Shown here one piece after another: positions 6,342 through 14,141 of a DNA stretch of 20,602 nucleotides. The stretch lies in contig CAYPZL010000100.1 in assembly GCA_964415045.1 (NCBI GenBank), forward strand, positions 1-20,602. The letters are read 5' to 3'. Source of the stretch: CAYPZL01 sp964415045 (lineage in GTDB: Bacteria > Planctomycetota > Phycisphaerae > Sedimentisphaerales > Anaerobacaceae). A program made the position numbers and the translations under genes. The notes under the pieces were generated by a model. The model was not told the DNA's origin and did no database searches. It was given only the letters and a program-made list of their open reading frames with translations. Numbering within the stretch: the stretch's first letter is position 1; every line of letters starts with the position of its first letter.

Positions 6342-8168
6342 TTACAGACGCTGACGCACGAGATGCAGATTCGTGCGTTGATTCCGGAAATCCATCTGCA
6401 CCCGCTCGATCCAGACGCGACTGCGGCTGTCGCGCCGGCAGCTCAGCAGATCGCGGCTCTCGGGGTGCGACGTCACTGTGTCGCCCGGCTGAAAGTGCAG
6501 AGCGAGGCTGGGCGTTTGGACGTCGAGACGTTCTACAACGGCCGGTGAGGCAGCGGCCCGGTGACGGACGAACTCGTGCAGAGCCGTCGAATCATCCGCC
6601 TCGTCCGGTGTCCCGGTTCCCACGCTGTCCTTCTGAGCCAGGATGCTCTGGGACGAGACCCGGCGATACTTGAAGCGACGCGGCAGCGTGAGGAGGTGAT
6701 CGACCACGGGCGCCGCCGAGCCCACCGGCCCGTCGGCGACGATGCAGCTCAGTCTCTCGTCGCTCACCACCGAAGCGGTGATGCGGAACCTTAACGTACC
6801 GTTCAGAGCGGCCGCCCACGTGTCTACGTCGAGCTGATCGCTGCTGAGCCAGATGCCGCATTCATCGAGCAGGTTGTTGAACGCGTGGAGGTAGGGCCAC
6901 CACTGCGTTCCGCTGTCGAAGGAGACTTCGACGAAGTAGCCCAGCGATCGGCCTTGCGTGTCGCTGCTTAGTGCCGGGCGGAATCGCCGGCGCCGGCGGA
7001 TGTAGCCGGGACCGCCGAAGAGCCGGGAGAAGTCGTACGCCGGTCCCTGGTTGAAGGGGGCGGGTGTGTAGTCTCCCGCTTCGTTGAGACACCATTTGCG
7101 GTAGACGTCTTTGACCTGATGGAAGTGGAGGTTCGTGGAGGCCGAAAACAGGCCGTAGTCGGTGTCCTGCAACGCCGGGTCCCAGGCCCTGACCAGCGCG
7201 AAGGTCGCCTCGTACACCTTGAAATCGCCCTGGCCGATGTACCTGTGCGTGATGGGGTAAAGACGTCGCTCGCTTTGCAGCGCGGCGATGTTGGTGCGCG
7301 AGAGTCGCAGGGACTCTCCTCTCTGCTGGCAGCTCAACTCGACGGTCGGGCCTTGCCCGTTTCGGTAGAACACGATAGCCTGGCCCGGCCCCGTCCCGGC
7401 CGGGCGCGGGACGAAACGAAACGCCAAACCCGCCTCCTCGCAGCAGCAGTGCAGGGCTTCGAGCAGACTCATTCCGGTAACGTCGAGGTCTCGTGCAAGG
7501 CGATTTTCCGTCAAGGTGCGCAACTGCTCGAGGTCAGGCCGGCACAACTGTCCACCGGTAACGTGTCGGCTCAGCAGATAGTGGATGATCTCCGCGTAGC
7601 TCCACCGCGCGGCGCCGGGGGCCGTGGCATCGAACAAAGTGCATGTCACGCCTTCGAGCGTGGCCGGTGCGGCCGCATTGCCTTGCCCCCCGGGATTGAA
7701 CGTCGTGGCCAAACCCGCCAGGAATACCGGCGTGCCTTCGCTGTCGACGACGTGTTGTCCGTAGACGGTGATGCGACCGAGAGCGGCGCTGAAATCCCTG
7801 GCGAGAATCTCAACGGTCTCGCCGTCGGGGCCGATGACGGTCTCCATGCCTTCGATCCGGCCGACAAAGAGAGCAAGGGAATCCAACGCCGCATTCGGCG
7901 GGTCCCTGCGGTACGCTTGGCGCAGGCAGATCTCCCGGCCCATGCTGAACCGGTCCTCTATCTCTTCCGGGGCCAGAAGATTTCGTGCCTGGCCTCCGGC
8001 CGGATTGTAGGCGAATCGAGCCAAACCGAATTGAGGCCAACCGCTGCGGATGATCTCAATCGGCTCCAGATCCTCACACGGAGCACCGTCTACGAAGACC
8101 ATCGTCATTGTCGGCGGCAGGGCCAGGTTCGTATGCTCGGGTTGAAAGAAATCGACTGTACTACTCAT
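6342..8168 (-). CDS. Phage tail hub / late-control (gpD)-like protein
   Basis: A 608-aa cytoplasmic virion protein. Residues 101-130 (LFVGRIEGMETV...GETVEILARDFSAAL) match the pattern of gpD / late-control and baseplate-hub proteins, in which a path equation of the form 'shift of a local field, then a rotated domain' is common. A second typical segment is DLDVTGMSLLEALHCCC followed by AGLAFRFVP (about 228-254). The C-terminal 150 residues contain a conserved strand region ending near LHFQPGDTVTSHPESRDLL. ATG 8168 has GAGG six bases upstream. The gene begins 44 bases after the 590-aa LamG gene. With no tape-measure gene nearby, it could serve a short tail or a tail tip. The hub assignment is an inference from motif shape. 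Confidence 0.62.
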   Translation of the reverse strand: MSSTVDFFQPEHTNLALPPTMTMVFVDGAPCEDLEPIEIIRSGWPQFGLARFAYNPAGGQARNLLAPEEIEDRFSMGREICLRQAYRRDPPNAALDSLALFVGRIEGMETVIGPDGETVEILARDFSAALGRITVYGQHVVDSEGTPVFLAGLATTFNPGGQGNAAAPATLEGVTCTLFDATAPGAARWSYAEIIHYLLSRHVTGGQLCRPDLEQLRTLTENRLARDLDVTGMSLLEALHCCCEEAGLAFRFVPRPAGTGPGQAIVFYRNGQGPTVELSCQQRGESLRLSRTNIAALQSERRLYPITHRYIGQGDFKVYEATFALVRAWDPALQDTDYGLFSASTNLHFHQVKDVYRKWCLNEAGDYTPAPFNQGPAYDFSRLFGGPGYIRRRRRFRPALSSDTQGRSLGYFVEVSFDSGTQWWPYLHAFNNLLDECGIWLSSDQLDVDTWAAALNGTLRFRITASVVSDERLSCIVADGPVGSAAPVVDHLLTLPRRFKYRRVSSQSILAQKDSVGTGTPDEADDSTALHEFVRHRAAASPAVVERLDVQTPSLALHFQPGDTVTSHPESRDLLSCRRDSRSRVWIERVQMDFRNQRTNLHLVRQRL

Positions 8169-8212
8169 AGCATCCTCATGAGAATGTCAATACGCGCAGC
8201 GCGGCGAATCTG

Positions 8213-9985
8213 TTACGCCGGTTCGGCCGCAAGGATGGTCGGGGTCTCGGGCGGCAGATCTTGGATCTGACAGGTCACCAGTGACGGCGACGTGCTCTCG
8301 ATGCCTTCGGTGTTGACTGTCTTGACCGCGAACTGATGGCGACCTTCCTCCGAGATGTCGGTGCGGTAGCAGTAGAACCGCGGTCCTTCGTACGGCACGA
8401 CAGCCAGGGGATTCTCGAAATCGATCGGGCCGGCTGGGCCGCTGCGATAGATGCGAAACTGCGCGGGCGCGCTCTGCTGGTCGAGGGGACAGTAGAACCA
8501 CACGAGGCAGAGCCGGCCCTCGATGGTCCGGCGGCAGTCGAGACTGAAGATGTCATTGGGCCCCGGCTCAACGAGTCGCCCGTCGCGTCCGATTCCAACA
8601 GCGACGGCTGCCGCCGTGGTCCGCTCATGATCTCCGTCGCCATTGAATCTTCGGACGACGTAGTATTGGCGTGACGCCGGGTCATGCGCCAGGTAGGCGG
8701 GCAGGAAGACTTGCTTCGCATCCGCGTCGGTCACGCACAGGATGTTGTTGAAGTCCACGCGAGCCATGCTTGGGCCTCGATAGACCGCCGCGCATCCGGC
8801 GCGACGAATCCAGAACCAGCCTTGCGTCAGTACGGTTCCCAGCTTGAAGGCCGTGGCCGTCGCGCCGTTGAAGAGAGCCTCCCGGCGCCAGAACGCCTCG
8901 AGCGTCGGCTCGCCCGTGAACAGGGGCTCAGGGAGAGGGACTCGCAGGAGCCCCGTCAGCTTCGAGAGCGCGGTTGCAGTTCCCGATAGAGGAACGAGAC
9001 GCGTTGTGCGGAGCGAGCCCGACAGGGCGCTTTGTTCGGTACAGGTCGCAGAAAGCGTCTTGACCGTCCGCAGGCCCGCCGACAGAGAAGCGGCAGCGCC
9101 GCCTGTGCCGCTTAGATTCCTGGTGACGCGGGCGGTTGCGGAGGCCGTCGAATGTCCCGTGGCGGAACCGGCGAGTTCCACGATTCGTCCCGCCGGCGCG
9201 CTGAGAACGGCCCACGACCGTCTCGTCGCAAACAGGGCGAAGGGGTCGCGCTGCAGGGTGCGGATCTCGGCCTCACGTAAGACACGCTTCCACACGTACA
9301 CGCAGGCGATCGAGCCCTGAAAGCTCCAATACCATGTTCCGGTGTTTTCTTCCTGGCGCGAGCCCACGGCGAACGCTCTGGAGCCCGACAAGTCGTGGCC
9401 GGCGATGGCGGTCGGATCGGCGGTGGCGGATTGCCGGACGCCGTCTATGTACAATCGTAGACCGCTCGAGTTGTCGCGGTCGCACACACCGACGACCGTG
9501 TGGTAGCGTCCGTCGTTAAGTGCGTTGTTCGAGGTGATCGTATAGCCGGTGCTTTGATCGTGAACCTCCCAGCAGATCTTGTTGTCGGTGTCCACGCACA
9601 GCCCGTAGCCCTTGCCGTAGGCGTCTTGATGTCCTTTCCCCGCAATGGCGCCCAGGTGGGTACCGAACCAGTCATCGGGCTGGTGGGAAGCGCTGTATTT
9701 GACGATGGCGCAGACGGAGATATCGTCCGTCCCCTGGTCGAGATGGTCCCCCATGTCGAGCCAGTCGTTCCGTCCGTCAAACTCGAGGGCGTGGCCAAAC
9801 CGTCCGGCGGTCCATACCGTGTCGCCGGAGAAAGTGCCGTGACAGCCATGGCCGCTCGCATCGTGAGCGGTCCTGCCCGCGCCCTCATGGAAGAGCCAAC
9901 CACCGGACAGCGCGCGTGCCAGCGGATGTCCCGGGCTGCCTTTTGCCGCTACCGGAGGTCCTGCTTTGAATGTTTGGATCAGCAT
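8213..9985 (-). CDS. LamG/concanavalin-like phage tail protein
   Basis: A 590-aa virion protein with three parts. Residues about 27-254 form a LamG/concanavalin A-like lectin domain (GGWLFHEGAGRTAHDASG, HALEFDGRNDWLDMGD, DGRYHTVVGVCDR, LRLYIDGV, GSIACVYVWKRVLREAEI). Residues 271-350 hold four diverged tandem repeats of 18-22 aa beginning LAGSATG, LSGTGGA, LSATCTE and LSGTATA. Residues about 430-575 look like a fibronectin-type beta-sandwich (YYVVRRFNGDG, FRIYRSGPAG, HQFAVKTVNTEGIES). Lectin domains on tails usually bind surface glycans, so a receptor-binding or fibre role fits. The ATG lies three bases after the preceding stop with only a weak GAG upstream, so coupling is likely. Confidence 0.75.
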   Translation of the reverse strand: MLIQTFKAGPPVAAKGSPGHPLARALSGGWLFHEGAGRTAHDASGHGCHGTFSGDTVWTAGRFGHALEFDGRNDWLDMGDHLDQGTDDISVCAIVKYSASHQPDDWFGTHLGAIAGKGHQDAYGKGYGLCVDTDNKICWEVHDQSTGYTITSNNALNDGRYHTVVGVCDRDNSSGLRLYIDGVRQSATADPTAIAGHDLSGSRAFAVGSRQEENTGTWYWSFQGSIACVYVWKRVLREAEIRTLQRDPFALFATRRSWAVLSAPAGRIVELAGSATGHSTASATARVTRNLSGTGGAAASLSAGLRTVKTLSATCTEQSALSGSLRTTRLVPLSGTATALSKLTGLLRVPLPEPLFTGEPTLEAFWRREALFNGATATAFKLGTVLTQGWFWIRRAGCAAVYRGPSMARVDFNNILCVTDADAKQVFLPAYLAHDPASRQYYVVRRFNGDGDHERTTAAAVAVGIGRDGRLVEPGPNDIFSLDCRRTIEGRLCLVWFYCPLDQQSAPAQFRIYRSGPAGPIDFENPLAVVPYEGPRFYCYRTDISEEGRHQFAVKTVNTEGIESTSPSLVTCQIQDLPPETPTILAAEPA

Positions 9986-9988
9986 AAC

Positions 9989-10474
9989 TCAGCTCGACTG
10001 CGTATAGACGCCTTGATAGAAGGCGGAGCAATCACTGCTCTTGAGTGTTTGTCCCGTCTGGTTGTGGACGATGATGCCCCAGCGCGCCGGCAGGAGTCCT
10101 CCGAAGGCCGAGGCCACGCTCATCAGGTCGGACTCGTAGATCTTGTTCTGCGTCGGTGCATGGATTGCGCCGATCAGCCGGCAGTTCTCGAGGACCTGTG
10201 GGTCGGTGCCGAAGGCGCCGTCGCTTCCAGAGGCGTTTCCGGAGTAGCTGGTTCCGCCGTCCGTGGTCCCGTACGCATAGACGTAGACGCACTTGTCACC
10301 CGTTGAAGCGGCCGTCGTATTCGTCGCGATCTTGAGTTGAACCAGGGCGTCGAGGAAACAGCTCGTGGCGTTGTCGATAGCCGTCGATTGGCGCTTGGCG
10401 TCGTTTGCCAGAGAGTTAATCGTGATGGAGATGGTCTGGCCGCTGGTTCCGTACTTGCTTTTTATGTCCGCCAT
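9989..10474 (-). CDS. Phage structural protein, unnamed family
   Basis: A 161-aa protein with a pattern I have seen in many phage tail regions: N-terminal DIKSKYGTSGQTISITINSLA, then DNATSCFLDALVQLKIA, VYVYAYGTTDGGTSYSG (about 64-80), and a C-terminal AFGGLLPARWGIIVHNQTGQ with FYQGVYTQ. It is beta-rich and has no membrane segment. GGAG lies nine bases before ATG 10474. The next gene starts three bases after its stop. The function within the tail is not known to me. Confidence 0.72.
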   Translation of the reverse strand: MADIKSKYGTSGQTISITINSLANDAKRQSTAIDNATSCFLDALVQLKIATNTTAASTGDKCVYVYAYGTTDGGTSYSGNASGSDGAFGTDPQVLENCRLIGAIHAPTQNKIYESDLMSVASAFGGLLPARWGIIVHNQTGQTLKSSDCSAFYQGVYTQSS

Positions 10475-10487
10475 GAAGATGTCTCCG

Positions 10488-10883
10488 TTAGTCCAGAGTT
10501 ACGTTGAGATCCCCGGCTGTGAAACGGGCGGTGTCTCCGACGGTGACCGTCTTTGCCTGTGTCAGCGCGCCGTGGGCGAGGAGATTGCCGCCGGAAGCCG
10601 AATCGAACAGCGCGAAGTGGGTCGCCGTGCCCCAGGAGCCGGTTGCTTCGTTGAATTCGATGAGGCCGGCGTTGGCAAGCGAACCGGCCGCGGCCGAATT
10701 CCAGTCCGCCGGCGCCGTCTGCACGCGGGCGTACCCGTTGCCGCCTGGTTCACTGAGGCCCGCGCCGTCATCGCCGGGATCGGTTGTAGAGAGGCCCACG
10801 TAGATCGTCGGTGGTGTGTAGCTGCCCTTGCCGAAAAGATGATCGAGGAGTTCGTTCTCCCAGTAATTTGAGAAGCTGCCCAT
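10488..10883 (-). CDS. Phage tail fibre-type protein (Gp80-like)
   Basis: A 131-aa protein resembling the small phage tail-fibre family typified by mycobacteriophage gp80. The N-terminus reads NYWENELLDHLFGKGSYTPPTIYVGLSTTDPG, then NGYARVQTAPADW, then GSWGTATHFALFDSASGGNLL, ending in a strand (ARFTAGDLNVTL). The start is set by AGGAG eight bases before ATG 10883. It lies between two small structural genes in the late operon. The family resemblance is clear in the N-terminal 40 residues, but the role in the particle is not well established. Confidence 0.75.
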   Translation of the reverse strand: MGSFSNYWENELLDHLFGKGSYTPPTIYVGLSTTDPGDDGAGLSEPGGNGYARVQTAPADWNSAAAGSLANAGLIEFNEATGSWGTATHFALFDSASGGNLLAHGALTQAKTVTVGDTARFTAGDLNVTLD

Positions 10884-10919
10884 CGTGTTGTCTCCTATGG
10901 GGGTGAAAGCTCGGCGTGA

Positions 10920-11375
10920 TTATTCCGGGGTCCGTACGGCGGTTGATACGCCCTCCTGGCACGTATGCGTCATCAGGACGGTTTGCTTGTCGTCGTCGTA
11001 GTATTCGACTGTGCCGGTGGCCTTGGTATGCACGGCCTTGTTGCCCAGGATCTTGAGCGACGTTACCTCGCCGGAGCCCGTCCAGGCGATGTCTCGACTG
11101 CACAAGAGGGTGTCGGTATCGGCGGGATTCGCGCCGGCCTGCAAGAATACCTGAACGCAATACGATCCGGCCGGCACGTTAGTGTCGAAGTCGCCCACGT
11201 AGCGGCCGCCGTTCTTATCCGTCAGGCCGACAGCGTAGTCGGCGGCGCTGTGTCCGTTGGTCCCCCAGCTTTCAAACGCCTGCTGGGAGGCACACCAGAC
11301 CTGCCCGACGCGATTGCGTATGGCTGCATAGAGCGTATGCCCGGATGCGTAGTCTGCTTGAATCTCATTCGCCAT
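10920..11375 (-). CDS. Small phage tail-region protein
   Basis: A 151-aa beta-rich protein with N-terminal GHTLYAAIRNRVGQVWCASQQAFESW (about 12-37), then DYAVGLTDKNGGRYVGDFD and VPAGSYCVQVFLQAG, a layout seen in many phage tail or baseplate-associated proteins. The C-terminal third has VTSLKILGNKAVHTKATGTVEYYDDD, reading like a short linker domain followed by a strand pair. AAAGGCG precedes ATG 11375. The neighbours on both sides are tail-type genes. No exact function is claimed. Confidence 0.7.
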   Translation of the reverse strand: MANEIQADYASGHTLYAAIRNRVGQVWCASQQAFESWGTNGHSAADYAVGLTDKNGGRYVGDFDTNVPAGSYCVQVFLQAGANPADTDTLLCSRDIAWTGSGEVTSLKILGNKAVHTKATGTVEYYDDDKQTVLMTHTCQEGVSTAVRTPE

Positions 11376-11402
11376 GGAATTCGCCTTTCTCTGCCGGAGT
11401 GA

Positions 11403-12191
11403 TTATGACTCTTGCGTCCACGTTCCGTTTTTCGCCGCCGTGATCCAGTCCCCGTTGGCGTCGGCCACGAGCGTGAGGCTCGCGCCGACGGCGCCGGCCG
11501 ACTTGTACTTCTCCGCGGTCTGGCCGCTGTCGTCACGAATCGTTGCCGTACCGGGGTCCACGCGCAGCTCACAGGCAGCCTGAACGGCGAACGTGAACTC
11601 CGTTCCCTCCGGTGCGGCGGCCGGCAGTGTCAGTGTCACCGTACCTGTTGCGCCGAGGTTCGTGTGGACGCTGCCCGATTCGGTTGCGCCCAGCGTGTCG
11701 TCGGCGGTGTGCGCCTCGATAGACCTGCGTATGCCGCCCGCTGCATGAGAAATGGCGAAACCGTGACTTCCACGACAGTCGGTTATCGAGGTGATGTCAC
11801 CGCCGGACGTGCTGACGATGGCCAGGCGAACGTGGGGTGTCGTGACCATGCTTGGAAATCCGCTGTACTCATTCGTCACGAGGTTGCCCTGGGCATCCAG
11901 GTACACGTAGATGCCGGTCTTGTCGTCGGCCAGCGATTGCCCGGAGGAACCCTCGTAGCTGACCAGGTTTGTGCCGAGCCAGAACGCGCCGGCCTTTACG
12001 CCGATCTCCAGGCCGCCTTCGTCGTATACTCTGAGGTCGTTGGCTCGGCGCGTCGCCAGCAGCAGGCGGTACAGCAGCTTGCGGAAGTGCAGGTAGTACG
12101 GCGCCGTGCCCGTGGGGATGTATTCGACGCCCGTTTCGTTATCCGATTGCAGGTTCAGCAGCTCATTGTCTGAAGGGTAAGCCTCACCCAT
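11403..12191 (-). CDS. Phage tail fibre-like protein
   Basis: A 262-aa protein. The N-terminal half (HFRKLLYRLLLATRRAN, then GLEIGVKAGAFWLGTNLVSYEG) looks like a particle-binding or trimerisation part. The C-terminal 80 residues are a beta-rich fibre end (GTVTLTLPAAAPEGTEFTF, LRVDPGTATIRDD, KYKSAGAVGASLTLVADANG, W) of the sort often found at phage fibre tips. AAGGAG seven bases before ATG 12191 gives a strong start. It sits between the Gly-Phe-rich protein gene and the 151-aa gene. The fibre role is inferred from sequence style and position. Confidence 0.7.
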   Translation of the reverse strand: MGEAYPSDNELLNLQSDNETGVEYIPTGTAPYYLHFRKLLYRLLLATRRANDLRVYDEGGLEIGVKAGAFWLGTNLVSYEGSSGQSLADDKTGIYVYLDAQGNLVTNEYSGFPSMVTTPHVRLAIVSTSGGDITSITDCRGSHGFAISHAAGGIRRSIEAHTADDTLGATESGSVHTNLGATGTVTLTLPAAAPEGTEFTFAVQAACELRVDPGTATIRDDSGQTAEKYKSAGAVGASLTLVADANGDWITAAKNGTWTQES

Positions 12192-12213
12192 CGTCTTCTC
12201 CTTGTATTTGCTC

Positions 12214-12996
12214 TCAGTCTGATACGTTCAGTGTGAGTTGGCTGGTGTACTCGTTGAATTCGAGGATGCCGAGGCCGACGGCGGGTGTAGCCGCCGGTAT
12301 CACGGCGACCGGTTCGGTCTCGTCGGCGAGGCTCTCTGCGCCTGCAGTGTCGAGGACCGTGACGCCGAATCGATACGTGCCCAACGGCAGAACCGGACTG
12401 GTCCATTCGATTACGTCGGCGTCCAGACCGAATCCGCCGCGGCCAAAGCTGCCCTTTCCAAAACCGACGGCCGCCGCCGATTCGTAACCGAAGTCGCCCT
12501 TGCCAAATTGCGCCATCCCGAACCCGGCTTTGTCCTGCCGACAAGGCCAGACCGGCACCGGTGAGGCGTTCAATGGTTTGGCGTAGTCGATCACGCCGGT
12601 CCCTTTGTCGCAGTAGATGTTCAGGGCGCCTGCGATGGGGAGACTCTGGCTTCGCAACAGCGTCAGCTTGACTCGCCCGCCGCCGGCGGGTCCGGCCAAC
12701 TCGCTTCCAAAATCCCGGGCGGCATCTTGCGGACACACGGCCACCACTTCGACACGAACGGCTGACTCCAAGGAGACCGGTGTTCGGACAATCAATTGCC
12801 TTTGTCCGGCATCGAGGGTCGCCCCGGCGAACGTCCCGTTGACGTAGACCTGATAGAGCTTCCCTTCCAGGGCCGATCGCCAGGTCACCAGGGCGGTGTG
12901 CGAGATCGCGACGTGCCGGCCATCGGCGACAATGCCGTCGGGCAACACGAGGGCCCGGACGTTCTCAATGCCTTCGCGAAGAAATGACGTCGCCAT
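12214..12996 (-). CDS. Phage tail protein with Gly-Phe-rich insert
   Basis: A 260-aa protein (261 if the ATG at 12999 is used). GGAGG stands five bases before the ATG at 12996 but only two before 12999, so the shorter form is preferred; either way it overlaps the stop of the preceding gene (TGATG or ATGA). Residues about 25-90 form a fibronectin-like sandwich (AISHTALVTWRSALEGKLYQVYVNG). A striking insert at about 158-191 has repeated FG motifs (AGFG, AQFGKGDFG, GFGKGSFG, GGFG), followed by a second sandwich (IEWTSPVLPLGTYRFGVTVLD). The Gly-Phe motif occurs in some phage tail proteins and may form an extended adhesive or flexible stretch. Function inferred only. Confidence 0.7.
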   Translation of the reverse strand: MATSFLREGIENVRALVLPDGIVADGRHVAISHTALVTWRSALEGKLYQVYVNGTFAGATLDAGQRQLIVRTPVSLESAVRVEVVAVCPQDAARDFGSELAGPAGGGRVKLTLLRSQSLPIAGALNIYCDKGTGVIDYAKPLNASPVPVWPCRQDKAGFGMAQFGKGDFGYESAAAVGFGKGSFGRGGFGLDADVIEWTSPVLPLGTYRFGVTVLDTAGAESLADETEPVAVIPAATPAVGLGILEFNEYTSQLTLNVSD

Positions 12997-13367
12997 CATG
13001 CCTCCAGTTGGGTGTAAACGATTTCATACTCGATCACGACGCCCGGGCCGGAGGTGCTTTCGCCAAGCTCGTTGAAAGCATCCATACGCAGATCGCCGTA
13101 GGGCTGACCGTCGGCTGTGACCAGCGTGTGCGTGCCACCGTCGATGAAGTGGGTGATCGCCTCGACCCGCGCGCGCAGCGCCGTCCGGCTGGCCGCCCGC
13201 AGAGTTCCTCTTTGGCGAATCGTGCGGGCCCGGCGTCCCAGGTCGATGCTCAGCATCCCGTCCAGGCCGCAGACTCTCCGTTCCACCGACGCCCGCGCGG
13301 GACTGCCGGGTCGTATCTGGACGTTTGCTTCGTCGAACAGGGCTTGTCCATCCAGGGTGACGCTCAC
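12996..13367 (-). CDS. Phage head-tail or tail protein, GTG start
   Basis: A 123-aa protein, basic in the middle (RRARTIRQRGTLRAASRTALRARV), with strands before and after (LDGMLSIDLG, DGGTHTLVTADGQPYGDLRMDAF, GPGVVIEYEIVYTQL). It starts with GTG at 13367; AAAGGGG lies seven bases upstream and no better ATG exists. It follows the 218-aa gene by 19 bases and overlaps the next start. The layout suits a tail tube, adaptor or stopper-type protein, but no family is recognised with certainty. Confidence 0.68.
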   Translation of the reverse strand: MSVTLDGQALFDEANVQIRPGSPARASVERRVCGLDGMLSIDLGRRARTIRQRGTLRAASRTALRARVEAITHFIDGGTHTLVTADGQPYGDLRMDAFNELGESTSGPGVVIEYEIVYTQLEA

Positions 13368-13386
13368 GGGAATCCCCTTTCACCTG

Positions 13387-14043
13387 TCAATCACGGAGAA
13401 GTCTGATGGCGCCACCCACGCAGGTGACATCCGCTATGCCGTCGGCGCCCAGATCGACGCTCAGCCGGCAGCGCTGTCTGGCTTTCTCGAACAGCAGCTT
13501 GTAATGCAGGCTCTTCGTCCAGAAGTCCGAGCCTTCCAGGCGGCTTGCCCACATCGCATAGGCGCCGGCAATCACGGCAAACACCGACGCTCTTCGCAGT
13601 CCTTCCGTGTCGAGAATGTCTTCCACCGCGATCGTGCTGGCGGGATTGCCGGGCTGGATGCCGAAGTACTCGGTCAACTGAAAAGCCACTTCACCGGCCT
13701 GGGGCGCGAGCGTGCTCACACGGTACTCGACGCCATCGCTGGCCGGAGGCGCTACCGCGGTATCGGCCGGGTCCGGCCGGAGGACCGAAACCGTCAGTTG
13801 CGTTGCCGAGTCAACCGATACGATTTCATACGCGCCGTCCAGAGTGCCGTCCGCCGCCTTCAAATGGACCACTCCGCCGGGCAGGATTCCTGAGTTCGTG
13901 AAGTCGGCATCGGCTGCCGTTAACGTCGTTCCGGTGAGCACGGCGCCCGTCCCGCAGGCAAGCACCTGCCAGGGCAGGTGCAACTCTCCAAACAGAATCG
14001 GTTCGTACTTCAGGATATCAACGTCGTTTGAGAACGTAACCAT
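13387..14043 (-). CDS. Phage head-completion candidate
   Basis: A 218-aa protein. Residues about 25-115 are strand-rich (AVLTGTTLTAADADF, GGVVHLKAADGTLDGAYEIVSVDSATQLTVSVL), like beta-barrel domains common in phage structural proteins. The C-terminal half is helical (EDILDTEGLRRASVFAVIAGAYAMWASRLEG, SLHYKLLFEKARQRC), reminiscent of head-tail connector helices. It is the first gene after the major capsid gene, the usual place for a head-completion or neck protein. GGAG lies ten bases before ATG 14043, just beyond the hairpin at 14072-14137. Its identity is inferred from position. Confidence 0.7.
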   Translation of the reverse strand: MVTFSNDVDILKYEPILFGELHLPWQVLACGTGAVLTGTTLTAADADFTNSGILPGGVVHLKAADGTLDGAYEIVSVDSATQLTVSVLRPDPADTAVAPPASDGVEYRVSTLAPQAGEVAFQLTEYFGIQPGNPASTIAVEDILDTEGLRRASVFAVIAGAYAMWASRLEGSDFWTKSLHYKLLFEKARQRCRLSVDLGADGIADVTCVGGAIRLLRD

Positions 14044-14071
14044 TTCACTTGATCTCCGTGTTGCGGATCAC

Positions 14072-14137
14072 AGATTGCGGATTGCGGAATTGCCTCCTGA
14101 GACTCCAGCGGCAATCCGCAATCCCGAATCTGCAATC
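14072..14137. repeat. Gene-less heptamer-repeat hairpin
   Basis: Left arm AGATTGCGGATTGCGG plus AATTGC (14072-14093) and right arm GGCAATCCGCAATC onward (14109-14137) are built from the same seven-base units as the arms at 5534-5984. The inner 15-16 positions pair with one bulge, the loop is about 15 nt, and outer pairing is partial. On the minus strand it starts four bases after the TAA of the capsid gene and ends before the ribosome binding site of the next gene. It resembles an empty or internally deleted form of the larger cassette. Confidence 0.82.
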
Positions 14138-14141
14138 TTCG

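Noticed and set aside
7119..8270. 383-aa plus-strand ORF
   Set aside because: Shadow of the 608-aa tail gene; basic and arginine-rich with no family-like pattern.
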